DNA from: Agelaius tricolor
Taxonomy: Eukaryota > Chordata > Aves > Passeriformes > Icteridae
Assembly (NCBI GenBank): GCA_023055355.1
Contig: JALJCS010000015.1
Span: 20,201,516-20,265,515, forward strand
Direction of reading: 5' to 3'
DNA length: 64,000 nt
The position numbers were made by a program, and so were the translations under genes. The notes under the pieces are model-generated. The model saw only the letters and a program-made list of their open reading frames with translations, searched no databases and was not told the origin of the DNA. Shown here piece by piece: positions 23,171 through 34,445 of the stretch (position 1 is the stretch's first letter; each line of letters opens with the position of its first letter).

Positions 23171-24179
23171 CCTGACCCTTGGTGATGTGTGCCACCTCCG
23201 TGCCACCCTCCCAGCCCAGCTTCCCTCTCCCGGCTCTCGGGGTGATCCTGGCACTCCCCAAATCTGAGATTCCCCTGGTGCATCCTGCCTGATCTGGGCT
23301 TGTGGCTGCACCGAGCTAGGAATGAGCAAAAATTCCCAATTCCTCCTTTTTTTCCTGTGGGTAGGGTCTGGTCTCCCACTTGGCAGCGGGTCCAGCTGTG
23401 GCCAGCTGTGGGTGGCAAAGTCCGACCCCTGGCTCAGCTCTGGCTGCCTTTGGAGGGAGATGGGAGCACGTTTCAGAACCTGGGATGCTGGAATGCTCCT
23501 CTCCCCAGCCAGCACATGGATTTTGTCCCTCTCCCAAGCTCGGTTTCAGCTGGAGCTGCTCCATCACCTTCTGGTTGTCTCCATCCCATGCAAATATCCC
23601 GGTCCCTCCTTGTGCTGGTGGCATTTCCCCCGCAGCTTTCAGGGGGTTGCAGGGCTCTGAGACACCTAAAAATCATCCAGGGGGAGCTTTCTGTGGGCTT
23701 CAAACCCTCTTGGAATGTCCCCCATCCCTTCTGGCTGGCGGTGCTTGGAGCAGAAAGGTGTTAAAGGGCCCGTGGCCACTACTGAGCAACAGTTACCAAC
23801 AACCTCAGGCAAATAAAATGCAGGAGAGGATGGAAACAGCTTCCCTGGGTGAGTCAGGAGCGGGTGGCTGCTGCTCCCTGCTCCTTCCTCGATGACAGCA
23901 TTCCCCATGCAGCCCCTGGGGACTGCAGAGCTGGGATATTTACGATGCTTTCACAGAACAGGAGTTTCTCTGGCTGCCGGCAGAGCGGGAGTGAGGAGCT
24001 GGGATTTGCACGTCCCCGTGCTTTGGGCTGGGTCTGTGGGGCTGTTCTGGGATGCTCCTGGTGCCATGTGCTCTTTTCCTGGGAATTTTGGGCTCCTGGA
24101 AGGTCATCAAGGCAGCAGCCAAGAAGGAAATGCAGGTGTGGAAGGAAGGAAGGACGTTATCCCAGTGCTGTTTGACACA
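23171..24179. other. Unique noncoding stretch
   Basis: No gene or repeat family recognised. Overlapping open frames on both strands look like background. Confidence 0.4.
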
Positions 24180-24382
24180 GATTCTCCAGGAATGGATCGC
24201 TCTGGGGTAATTTTGGGGAGGCTCTGGCACATTTTTTCCAGAGAAGTTGTGGCTTCCCCACCCCTGAAAGTGTCCTAGGCCAGGCTGGAGCAACCTGGGA
24301 TAGTGGGAGGTGTCCCTGCCCATGGCAGGGGTGGGATGGGATGAGCTTTAAGGTCCCAGTCCATGATTCTGTTCCACAGAAT
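24180..24382 (+). mobile_element. CR1 LINE 3' end
   Basis: Sense landmarks: agagaagttgtggcttcccc, ctggagcaacctgggatagt, gggaggtgtccctgcccatg, gagctttaaggtcccagtcc and a terminal atgattctg. Confidence 0.92.
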
Positions 24383-24579
24383 TCCCCCCACAGGGCTGAG
24401 CATTCCCAGGGAAATGCCTGGGCTGCATCCAAAGGTGGGAAAGTAGGAATCACTTCTGGAGGTGCCCATCCCTCTGCTGATTACCACTCCAGGCAATACC
24501 AAGAGAACACAAAATTGACATTTACTCAAAGCCTCTAAAAATCAGTGATTTTATCCCAAGGCAGCTTTCCCAGGACGGC

Positions 24580-24602
24580 CCTGCTGCTGCTGCTGCTGCT
24601 GG
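24580..24602. repeat. (CTG)7 microsatellite
   Basis: Uninterrupted ctg units. It is not inside a convincing exon. Confidence 0.85.
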
Positions 24603-26439
24603 AAGGGCTGGAAGCCACTGGAAGGGCATTTTCCAGGGGCAGGTGGATTTATTTCAGATCTGAGCTGCCATTCCCTAGCTCCATATAAAAACATCCATGG
24701 ACATTTGTCCATCTGTCCGAGCCCATTTGCAGAGGCCTTCCCTGGATCCATCCAGAGGGATTCCCTGCATCTCCTGGCACGTTGTGCTCCCAGAATCTCC
24801 CAGGATTTGGGGACGGCAAAGAAAAGTTTTTGCAGGAAAAGTGTCCATGCCAGAGCTGCTTCACCATCCCATGGGCTGTGCTGCAGGCTCTGGCTGCCCA
24901 GGGATCCCAGCTGTGGGAAGAGGATGGGATTTGGGCTGCTGGAGGGGACCTGGCTCCTGCAGTGTGGTTGTGCCTTCCGTGACTCCCGTGCCCTCTCCAA
25001 GGTGGAAGTTTTGGGCTGTGCAGCGTGGGTGAGCCAGCAGAACCCTCAGATAGTCAGGAGATCCCTGTCAGAGGGAAGTGCAGCTCTTTTCCCAACAGCC
25101 TTTAAGCACATCCCAGCCCAGAGCCCGTTCCTCCTCACCCTGGGCATTGCTCCCAGCACTGCTGCTGCATTCCTGGCATTCCCACCCTGCCACTCTTCAC
25201 CATTCCTGTGGATGCTCCCTCGCCTCCCCGGCCTCTGTCATCCCCAGAGCTGCTGAGGAGCCCCTGGAATTCGTGGCTGCCACCCCCAGCTTTTCCTGGG
25301 CAGGTGAAATGATGGAGATCTTCATCCAGGTGCCTCTGGAGCCGTTGTCCCTTTGCCCTCCACCCTCTGGCATCACCCACGGCCCGGCCTGGCTGCAGTG
25401 ACAGCCACGAGGACTGGGCTGAGAGTGCCACCACTGCAGGATGTGGCACTGCCCCATGTCCTGGGTGTGGCACAGGCTTGGAGGAGCCTCTCCTGGAGCT
25501 CCCACCTTTCCCTGGGAAGGACAGGGAGTAGGACACAGATCCAGCGCAGAGGCTTGGGTTAGAGAGTGAGCCCAGCACCTTCAGATGTGCTCCTCTGGGA
25601 AATCAAGAGGAGGGGATGCAAAGCCCTTGGAAGCTCCTGGTTTTGTGGGAATTTGGGGTGGCATCGCTCCAGGTGCTCCGCAGGGAATGTGGGGGCAGGG
25701 GTGGCCCCACCAGCCAGGCCCTGAACCCTCTGAGCTGCATCCCTTGGGATCCCACCCCCAGCACCAACCCCTGGGAGCATCCAGCCCATCACAGGAGCTT
25801 CCTTCACTCAAAAGGAGGAATTTCTCCCATGGCAGAGGGAGATCCCCCCATCCCAGTCACATTCCTGCTGCTCCAGAGCCTCCGTGCCCACAGATCCTGA
25901 ACAATTCCAGCCTGGGAAGTGCAGGAATCCTGCAGAGTTCCAGCCTGGGCAGTGCAGGTCCAGGCTGTGCTGGCATCATCTCACAGGATGGATCTCTGCT
26001 TCCCTGTGGGAGCTCTTCCCTCTGCTCAACACCCTCGTGTGTCCCATCTTGGCATCCCAAACGCAATTCCTGTGTCTGCATCCATGGGATTGTGCACCTT
26101 CCCCAAAGCATCCCCACTTTTCCTCTTCGCTTCCAGGCTCTAGGGAAAAATGCCCTTGCAAGGGATGGAGTTCTGTCCCATGCCTTGACTAAAGGGGAAT
26201 GGAAGGAGAGGCTTTAGCTTGAGTTTATCCCAATTAAAGTGCGGGATACAGCTCGGGATCACGGCGGCACCGCTCTCCTCGGTTCCCAAAGGATTCCCGG
26301 GGGGCAGCATGGGCCGGGGAGGCTCCCGAGCAGGTTTTGGACAGCAGCCGGCGTTTTGGGGCGGGAAGCTGAAATCCCGGAGTACAACATCGCCACCTGT
26401 TTGCAGCAGGAGAACGTACAGCGGGAGAATTCCCGGCCG
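24603..26439. other. Unique noncoding stretch
   Basis: No family recognised. A 30-bp duplication (ttccagcctgggaagtgcag and ttccagcctgggcagtgcag) lies at 25903-25961. A CpG-rich patch at 26250-26400 leads into the array. Confidence 0.4.
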
Positions 26440-27640
26440 GATGGATCCCAGCGGGATGAGCTCCGGGGCAGGAGCCCATCAGGACACAGCCCACCGGGAT
26501 CAGCCCCTTGGGACAGCCTCAGAGCAGGACGAGTCTTACCAGGATGCAAACACTGGGATAAATTCCACTGGGATGCAAGTCCATGGGGGTGCACCCCATC
26601 GAACGACGCTCCACCAGGATAGATCCCATCAGGATTGAACCCCAAACCAGGATAGATCCCACCAGGATGCATCCCATCAGGATAAATCCCACCAGGATTC
26701 AGCCCCATCAGGATAGATCCCATCAGGATTGAATCCCAAATCAGGATAGATCCCACCGGTCTGCATCCCATCAGGATAGATCCCATCAGGATTCAACCCC
26801 AAATCAGGATAGATCCCACCAGGGTTCAACCCCACCAGGATATATCCAAACAGGATTCAGCCCCATCAGGATAGATCCCATCAGGATTGAATCCCAAATC
26901 AGGATAGATCCCACCGGTCTGCATCCCATCAGGATAGATCCCATCAGGATTCAACCCCAAATCAGGATAGATCCCACCAGGGTTCAACCCCACCAGGATA
27001 TCTCCAAACAGGATTCAGCCCATCAGGATAGATCCCATCAGGATTGAACCCCAAATCAGGATAGATCCCACCAGGCTGCATCCCATCAGGATAAATCCCA
27101 CCAGGCTTCAACCCCATCAGGATATATCCAAACAGGATTCAGCCCCACCAGGATTCAGCCCCATCAGGATTCAGCCCCATCAGGATAGATCCCAACAGGA
27201 TTGAACCCCAAATCAGGATAGATCCCAACAGCCTGCATCCCTTCAGGATAAATCCCAACAGGATTCAGCCCCATCAGGATAGATCCCAACAGGATTCAAA
27301 CCCAAATCAGGATAGATCCCACCAGGCTGCATCCCATCAGGATAGATCCCACCAGGAATCAGCCCCATCAGGATATATCCAAACAGGATTCAGCCCCACC
27401 AAGATTCAGCCCCATCAGGATTCAGCCCCACCAAGATTCAGCCCCATCAGGATTCAGCCCCATCAGGATGTTTCCCACCAGGATTCAGCCCCATCAAGGA
27501 GCCCCATATCAGGATGCAGCCTATTGGAAAGTCTGAAATCAGAGGAATCCCACCAGGGTACAGCTCCATTAGGATGTATCCCACCAGGGTGCATCCCATG
27601 GGACAGCTCTCCATCAGGAGGGCACCAGGATGAAAACCCA
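26440..27640. repeat. 15-bp minisatellite with about 158-bp higher-order periodicity
   Basis: Units such as caggatagatcccac, caggattcagcccca and caggattgaacccca run head to tail. The left 180 bp is degenerate and grades into cleaner units. A marker segment (gaatcccaaatcaggatag or its gaacccc form) recurs at 26731, 26889, 27046 and 27203, giving 157-158-bp blocks. Confidence 0.93.
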
Positions 27641-27689
27641 AAGTTCAGGGTCACCCTCATGTGATGGGGAGTCACTGAAAGAGCTCCAG

Positions 27690-27940
27690 GTAAAATTCCA
27701 CAATTATTTGGGTTGAAAGGACCTTAAAGCCCATCCCATCCCACACCTTCCATTATCCAGGGTGCTCCCAGCCCTGTCCAGCCTGGCCTTGGGCACTGCC
27801 AGGGATCCAGGGGCAGCCACAGCTGCTCTGGGCACCCATGCCAGGGCCTCACACCCTCACAGGGAACAATTCCATCCCAAAATCCCACCCATCCCTGCCT
27901 TCAGGCAGTGGGAAGCCATTCCCTGCGTCCTATTGCAACA
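27690..27940 (-). mobile_element. CR1 LINE 3' fragment
   Basis: Antisense landmarks: atttgggttgaaaggacctt, gtccagcctggccttgggca, gggatccaggggcagccaca, caccctcacagggaacaatt and gcagtgggaagccattccct. Confidence 0.93.
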
Positions 27941-28104
27941 AGCCCTGCTAAAAAGTTAGGATATTTTGGATATATGGCAATAAAGCCAGGATCCCCCCCA
28001 TGCTGGGTTTGTCCTCCTTCCCCTCAGAGCTCAGAGCTGCTCCGTGCTGACACAGCATGTGCAGGATATCCCAGCCCCTGGGATAAACCCCCGTGCTCCC
28101 CCCG

Positions 28105-28255
28105 TTTCCATGGATAACGTGCTCATGGATTAAGTGTCAGGCTTTTGTTTGAAAGAAGCCTTCAGGAAAATGACTCCACGAGGCCTCTGCGTGTTTAAAT
28201 TTGTCAGGATTTGAAATATTTGGATTCCCTGGATGAGCCTGGACATTTAATGGGC
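28105..28255. promoter_or_regulatory. Candidate conserved noncoding element
   Basis: AT-leaning unique block: ggataacgtgctcatggatt, aagccttcaggaaaatgact and gcgtgtttaaatttgtcagg. Inferred from composition. Confidence 0.25.
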
Positions 28256-28809
28256 AGCCCTTGAGTGGGAAGCTCTGGCTGCTGCAGGAGGGAGCTGTGT
28301 TCCCACTCCCACAGACCTCTCCCCCTCTGGAAAACAGGAATGGGCCAGTGGGGATTGTTCATTAATGGGGATTTATGGCACAAACCCGCTACTGTTTGGT
28401 CAGGACAAACAGCCCTAAGTGGGATTTTAGTGCTGGGGAAGCGGCCCTGGGGCTGGGGCTGCCTCCCAGCTGCTCACAGAGGGCTGAATTCCCTCTTCAG
28501 GGGAGCACAGGGAATGGCTGGAGCCAAGAGGCACCAGGATTTGGGGTAGGAAGCAGAAATAAATTCAGGTTCATGATTGGGGTCCTTCACCTGTGCTGCG
28601 TTTTCTCCCAGGAAGTTTTGGTTGGGGAATTCACTCCTGGTGTTCCCTTTGCTGGTTTTGCTCTGAAGATGTGTTGGTGTTTATCCAGATGCAAATAACT
28701 CCATGTCTGGGCTGGTCCTGGACCCAGCTGCTGAGGGATGGAGGATCTGCTCCCCCAGGAACTGGGGATGGGCTGGATCCCCCTGGTGCTCTGCAGAAAC
28801 ATCTCAGAA
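28256..28809. other. Unique noncoding stretch
   Basis: Nothing recognised. Confidence 0.4.
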
Positions 28810-28987
28810 GGGGCTGGGATCTGCGGCTGGGATCTGGGGCTGGGATCTGGGGCTGGGATTTGGGGCTGGGATTTGGGGCTGGGCTTTGGGGCTGGGATTT
28901 GGGGCTGGGATCTGGGGCTGGGATTTGGGGCTGGGATCTGGGGCTGGGATCTGGGGCTGGGCTTTGGGGCTGGGATTTGGGGCTGGG
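28810..28987. repeat. G-rich 14-bp minisatellite, about 12-13 copies
   Basis: The unit gggatttggggctg, with gggatctggggctg and gggctttggggctg variants, repeats. Each unit has two G runs of at least three on the plus strand, so the array could form G-quadruplexes. Confidence 0.93.
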
Positions 28988-29357
28988 TGGCCCAGGCTGG
29001 TGGCACCATGGGGGAGGACAGGGCAAGGAGAGACTTTTGGGGCAGTAGAGCCCAAAAGTGGCTCAGTCTCCACCTCCAGATTCCCAGGTGGGTTTTGGGT
29101 GGCAGAAACAACCCGTGTCTCCATCCATTTGGATGGATTCCACAGATTTGCTCCCTCTTGGTTTGGAACTCCAGGAATGTTGGCCAAAGCCATGTTCCAA
29201 ATGGTTTTCCCTACATTTCTGCTGGGATTGGGTCTGTGCCAGTGTAAATGGGGCATTTCTGGGCAAAGCAGCACCAAATCCCCTCCTCTTCCACCACTGA
29301 GGTCTTTCCTCTCAGCCCTGAGGGTGTCCTCATTCTTTTCCCAGTCCCCATCCCATA
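28988..29357. other. Unique spacer
   Basis: Nothing recognised. Confidence 0.4.
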
Positions 29358-29640
29358 TTAAAATCATGGAAAGGGTTGGGTTGGAAGGGACCTCAAAGCT
29401 CATCCAGTTCCAAACCTGGCACCTTCCTCCATCCCAGGCTGCTCCAAGTTCCACCCAGCCTGGCCTTGGGCACCTCCAGGGACGGGAACCCCAACCCTCC
29501 CTGGGCAGTTCCAATCCTTGACCCCCCTTTCCATGCAGAAATTCCTCCTGATGTCCAACCTGAGCCTGTCCTGGCACAGCCTGAGGCCACAGCTTTTTGT
29601 CCTGGCAGAGCTTTGTCACCTTCTGCCTCCCACGGGTGTC
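29358..29640 (-). mobile_element. CR1 LINE 3' fragment
   Basis: Antisense landmarks: aaatcatggaaagggttggg, aagggacctcaaagctcatc, gctgctccaagttccaccca, cagcctggccttgggcacct and gaaattcctcctgatgtcca. The later part matches a CR1 variant with 'cctgagcctgtcctggcaca'. Confidence 0.9.
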
Positions 29641-29954
29641 CCTGGGAGCGTGTGCTGGCGCTGCAGGTGGCAGCTGGGGACAGGCAGTGCCTGGGCCATG
29701 GTGGGGCTGGAGCTGATGGGAGGCTGTTGGGAGCTGTTTGTGTGGAGCTGGAATTGTTCTCCCCACGCTGGTCCTTGTTATGCAAAGCCAAGTCCTAAAA
29801 AAATATTGAATTTCCTGTGCCACAATTTGGAGGAAAAGCACTTCTCTGGAATTCTGCAAATTCTGGAATTCTGGGGGGTGTCCCTGCATCCTGAGCACCT
29901 CGGGGTGGGAATGAAGTCTGTGTAGAGCAAAGACCCAGACCTGGGCAGAAACCT

Positions 29955-29987
29955 CTTCCTCCCCCTCCTCCTCCTCCTCCTCTTTTT
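29955..29987. repeat. (CCT)n microsatellite
   Basis: Seven to eight cct units. Confidence 0.8.
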
Positions 29988-30485
29988 ATGATTTTTTAAC
30001 CCTCCAGCAGCTCAAAGCCCTCTGAAAAGCTGCTTTTGATTCACATACTCCAAAAAAATTCAGGCTGAGCCACTGTGGCTCCAATAAAACTTTAAAGAGG
30101 GTCTGGACTTGGTGCTGGGAAGGAGCTGGGATGGAAATGGGAATGAAGGAAAGCCTGGTTGGCGTTAGGAGAAATCTGGGACAGCTCCTGGCTGTGGTGA
30201 CATTGGGGCATGCAGCAGGACTGGATGGAGTGTCCAGGTCCCCAGAGCATCCTTGTTCCAGCTCTGGATCAGCCATGGCCCATCCAGAGGGGCTCTGGGA
30301 TGATCCCTGCAGGACTGGGGCATGGCCAGGTCCAGGATAGGAGGAAGAGGAAGGTGCTGTTCCCTCCTCATTGCTCTGTTTGACTCTGAATGCCAAAAAA
30401 GCAAAGGAGAAGGATTGAATTGCAGCCAGGTTCGGGGGGATGGAGGCAGGAACGGGCTCAGGGCTGCAGGTGACACCCAGGAGGT
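29988..30485. other. Unique noncoding stretch
   Basis: Nothing recognised. An AT-leaning segment near 30030-30100 could be weakly conserved. Confidence 0.35.
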
Positions 30486-30829
30486 TTGTTTGGAAGTGAT
30501 GGGGCTGGAAAAGCCAGGATTAACTGGGTTGATTGGAGATGGGGAAGGACAATCAGTGCCTGCTGTGCCTGGCACAATCCTGGATCCAGAACTGGAAGCT
30601 GTGGTGGCACCTCCGGGCAGGTGCCAGGCTCCAGGACAGCCCTGCCCTGGGGCAGCTGCTGCCTCACTCCTGGAAGATTCCCAGCTTTTCTCTCCCATTT
30701 TGCAGCCATTTAGGCACAGGAAGCTGGGGATTGTGCCAAGCAGGCAGTGCAGAGGTGGCACGCGGTGCCAACCATCTCCAATCAACCCAGTTAATCCTGG
30801 ATTTTCCGGCTCCATCGCTTCCAAACCAA
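30486..30829. repeat. Long imperfect inverted repeat (foldback), about 95-bp arms
   Basis: The left arm (30486-30580) and right arm (30728-30829) are reverse complements around a loop of about 147 bp. A 29-bp core (30514-30542 with 30772-30800; left arm begins ccaggattaactgggttgat) is perfectly complementary. Outer segments (ttggaagtgatgg with ccatcgcttccaa) and inner ends (ggcacaatcc with ggattgtgcc) also pair. It could be a foldback element, a gene-conversion-maintained palindrome or a hairpin RNA source. No terminal duplication or transposase was recognised. Confidence 0.85.
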
Positions 30830-31284
30830 TCCCTGGAGTTTCACGCGTGCCAGGTCAGATGGACACAGAGCCCTGGATGCGTGGGGGATTCCTGGAGGGG
30901 ACAGCAGCCTGGGAGTGGGAATGGGGACACAGCCGGGGCCACCGCGGTGGCATTGGGGCACCAGCAGGGACCCCACATCCCCCGGGCCAAACAGGAGCCT
31001 CGGGGATGGGGCAGAGCTCTGGGGCCTCCCCAGCGACCCCTGCAGTGCCCCCGGGTCCCCAGGGGCACAATTCCCTCCTGGCCATTCCCAGGGGTGGGTT
31101 GGGCTCAGCAGGAGCAGAGCCAGGGTGAGTTTGGATTTGGTTGGGTTGCAGCTCCAGAGGAAGCTCCAAAGCAGCCCTGGCTCCGTGTCCTGAGCCCAAA
31201 CCCGCACGTCCCAGCTGGGCCAGCACAGCCAACAGCAAAATCCTCACGTCAGAGGAGCTGCTCCAGCTGGGAGAGCCCGGGGAC
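30830..31284. other. Unique noncoding stretch
   Basis: GC-rich, nothing recognised. Confidence 0.4.
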
Positions 31285-31668
31285 AGCAGCAGATCCCAAT
31301 CCTAATCCTGGGTATCCAGCAGCCAGACCCCAATCACATCCAGCAGCCAGATCCCAATCCCAGGTATCCAGCAGCTGGATCCCAATCCTGGGTATCCAGC
31401 AGCTGGATCCCAATCACATCCAGCAGCCAGATCCCAATCCCAGGTATCCAGCAGCTGGATCCCAATCACATCCAGCAGCCAGATCCTGATCCAGGGGTAT
31501 CCAGCAGCAGCCAATCCTGTGAAATCCAGCAGCAGATCCCAGTCCCATGTTATCCAGCAGCTGGATCCCAGTCTGGATTCCAATCCTGGGTATCCAGGAG
31601 CAGATCCCAATCCCAGTCACATCCAGCAGCCAGATCCCAGTCTCATGCAGCAGCAGATCCCAATCCAG
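31285..31668. repeat. Degenerate minisatellite, about 24/48-bp compound unit
   Basis: Units alternate between gatcccaatcctgggtatcc, agcagctggatcccaatcac and atccagcagccagatcccaa. About eight longer copies with indels. Confidence 0.88.
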
Positions 31669-32119
31669 CCCTTTTTTCCATGGAAGTGTGCCCGTTTCCA
31701 GGGGAATGTGGGGATGGGATGGGCCTGTCTGCATCTGGCCCCAGAAAACATCTTGCACACAGGAGCTGCAGATGTTGAGCAGGGAGAAACATCTGGGCTG
31801 CTTTGAGAGGGGGAGCCAGAAATTGATGGAATGGGAGACAGTGCCCAGCAAGGCCAGGGACCTTCCACGGGGAAAATCCCACCCCACAGCCCCTCTCCTC
31901 CCTGGAATTACCCTGCCCCGAGCCTCCTTTGCCCCCCAAAAGCTGCTGAAACCTCAGGATGGACCCCACAAAGATTCCTGAAGGACAAATCCACAGGGAG
32001 ACTTTCCTGGATAACCCCAGACATCCCAAACTGCAGCACTGACCTGGGGCCACGCACCCAAATCCACCCATCCGGAGAGATCCCAGGGCATCCCCAGCAC
32101 AGCTTCCCCCCTGGGAGCC
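31669..32119. other. Unique noncoding stretch
   Basis: Nothing recognised. Confidence 0.4.
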
Positions 32120-32330
32120 CTGTGCCTCAGTTTCCCCAGCCATGAATTGGGAACACTGGCTCTGGTACTTCCCTGGCCTTGTGCCTCAGTTTCCCCATCC
32201 ATAAATTGGGAATGCTGGGTGCAAAGCCAGCCTGGCTGGCACATCCTCGGGCTCGTGCCTCAGTTTCCCCATCCATAAATTGGGAATGCTGGGTTCCTAC
32301 CCAGCCAGGCTGGCACATTCCCAGCCAGGC
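32120..32330. repeat. 60-74-bp tandem repeat, three copies, MIR-like motif
   Basis: tgcctcagtttccccatcca followed by taaattgggaatgctgggt recurs at 32120, 32180 and 32254. The motif recalls the tail of the ancient MIR SINE (cctcagtttcctcatctgta), so a MIR fragment may have been tandemly duplicated. The family assignment is tentative. Confidence 0.75.
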
Positions 32331-32850
32331 TGCTCCATCCAGGACTGACCTACTTCCCTCCAGCAGGACTTTCTGCTCCACTTATTTGACCCAGCACCTT
32401 TTTGTTTGCCCAGAGCCGGGAGCGCTTCCCCTCGGCCAGGCCGGGCACACACGGGGGCAATGTCTGCTGGAGACACAAACCTGTGCTCTGTGCATCCCTG
32501 GAGGAACCCAGAGCCCTTTCCCCACTGCAGAATCCACCCTGGAACGCTGCCACGTTTGGCTTTGCCCCCTTTTCCCCCGTGCCTGTGCTGGTACTGGGGA
32601 CAGGGAGGAGAAAGGTGACATTGTTCCACCCTGGAAGCTGCAGCAGCATCCCAGCTCCCGGCCTCTGTGGCTGCCTCAGTCATGGATGTTTGCATATGTT
32701 AAAAATATTTAGTCCAGTGCTAAAAAAAATATTATCCCCGAGCTTTTGGGGCCAGCTGAGCATAATGGCACCTATGTGTCCGTGTGCTCAGAGGCACACA
32801 GGGCTCCTCTTTGCCTCTGGAGCCATCCTGGGCTGCAGCAGGGATGCAGG
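32331..32850. other. Unique stretch with a short AT-rich segment
   Basis: An AT-rich, non-repetitive segment (about 32690-32785: catatgttaaaaatatttag, ctgagcataatggcacctat) may be a conserved element. The rest is unremarkable. Confidence 0.3.
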
Positions 32851-32970
32851 GAGTGATCCCGGGGCTGCTGCCTGCTGGGAATGCTGCTCTCCCCCTAGAA
32901 AAGGGGTTTGGAGTGATCTCAGGGCTGCTGCCTGCTGGGAATGCTGCTCTCCCCCTAGAAAAGGGTTTTG
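32851..32970. repeat. 60-bp tandem duplication
   Basis: Two nearly identical copies starting at 32851 and 32911 (gagtgatcyc, ggctgctgcctgctgggaat, gctgctctccccctagaaaa). Very few differences, so likely recent. Confidence 0.93.
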
Positions 32971-33082
32971 GGGCAGGGGGAGCCTGGTGGGGCAGTGGGG
33001 TGTGCAGGGCAGGGGGGATGAAAGGTCGAACAAAGGTGTTGGCTCCAGGGAAAAGCAACAAAAGCTGGGCTGAGTGCTGAGC

Positions 33083-33151
33083 TCCCAGCTGCTGGGAATG
33101 GCTCCCCAAATCCCAGCCAATCCCAGCTGCTGGGAATGGCTCCCCAAATCC
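33083..33151. repeat. 38-bp tandem duplication
   Basis: cccagctgctgggaatggct followed by ccccaaatcc occurs twice. The unit contains a small palindrome, cccagctgctggg. Confidence 0.9.
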
Positions 33152-33369
33152 ATGGATGAGGCCGTGCAGGGGAGGCCTGAGACCTCCCCAGCTCCATCCG
33201 CCCCCTCCCAGCCTCAGCTTTGCCCCTGGCCTGGAGGTACCCAGAGCTTCTGGGAACAGGGAGAAGCTTCCAGCTGAGTTCCACAGAAAGAATTCCAAGA
33301 CGGCTGAGAGTGTGGGAGGGAAAACATTTCCCTGTAGTAATCTCCCTGCGAGGAGCAGGAGAAAGGAGC

Positions 33370-33880
33370 GTGGAGTTTGTTCTGGCTGCAGGAGGAAGGC
33401 GGCAGCGAGCGAGGCCGCGGCGTTTCTGTGCGGCAGCACTAAGGGATCATTTCCTCGGCTTTTTTCCCTTTATATATTTATTTTTCAAGCGGGAAAAGGA
33501 GCTGGAGGAGGGCGTGGAGGTGAAATAATCCTGTCTGGAGAGCGTGAAGGGATCATTATACCCCGTCCTTGGGCTTTTTTGGAGTTTTTCCCCCCTTTTC
33601 CGAGGGTTCTGCGGACACTGTGGCCATTCATGGCTCGGCTGGGGGTGTGTGGGGCGCGTGGCCGGGCGGGAGACGGGAATAATTCCTGCACAATGTGGAG
33701 CAGGGAAAAATAGGCCGGTTGTCTGAGGTGGATGGAGCTGGATGTATGGAAGTGTGAGAGCATCAATGCAGGCATTTATGAGCGGAGCTTTTCCCCCCTG
33801 AATAAACTCCGCAGCTCCGAGAAAAATGTAAATGTTCGGGAGCCCTCGGAGACAGAATTTCAGGGAAAAATAAGGACAGC
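33370..33880. promoter_or_regulatory. Candidate conserved region with CpG-rich flank
   Basis: CpG-rich DNA (gcgagcgaggccgcggcg) is followed by AT-leaning unique sequence (ctttatatatttatttttca, gggatcattataccccgtcc, gagagcatcaatgcaggcat, cgagaaaaatgtaaatgttc). This resembles a regulatory block rather than an exon; frames contain scattered stops. Function is inferred. Confidence 0.3.
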
Positions 33881-34341
33881 TTTCAGGGCTGGGGGGGAGA
33901 AGGGCCTCCTGCAGCCCCCCACTGCTGGGCCAGGGATTATTTTCTCCCCTTCCTGCAGGTCCTCCGTGGCTCTCCCTGTCCCCAGCTGAAGGGATTTGTG
34001 TCCCGGTGTCCCAGGGAACGTTCCCCGCCCGCCTTGGAGCTCGGGAATTCCTCGGTGAAAGGTTCCATTCATGCCTGCCCTGCTTCCCTCTGCAGCCACC
34101 ACACCCTGGGCCTCTGCTCTCCTTTCCATAGCTGCGTTCCCACATGGAAGGCTGGGAAGGGCTGGGGAGGGATGCTCCAGCACTGTCCTGGCATAGGGAT
34201 GATCCCCCCCTGTATTGGTCCTGCCAATGTCCTGATTTCCTGATTTCCAGCCTGGAGCTGCTTGGATTGGGTGCTTGAGGAGGCTGAGAGAACAAGGAAA
34301 TGGGGGAGATGGGTGGTGCTGCCTCCAAAATTCCCATCCAT
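33881..34341. other. Unique noncoding stretch
   Basis: Nothing recognised. Confidence 0.4.
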
Positions 34342-34445
34342 GACTGGATGGGCTTGGAGCAGCCTGGGACGGTGGAAGGTGTCCCTGCCTATGGAATGGG
34401 ATGAGCTTCCAGGTCCCTGCCTGCCCAAACCATCTTGGAATTCCA
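34342..34445 (+). mobile_element. CR1 LINE 3' end
   Basis: Sense landmarks: ggatgggcttggagcagcct, gggacggtggaaggtgtccc, atgggatgagcttccaggtc and a diverged tail (aaaccatcttggaattcc). Confidence 0.88.

Noticed and set aside
24580..24602. CTG repeat as a disease-type coding expansion
   Set aside because: Only about seven units, and no exon context.
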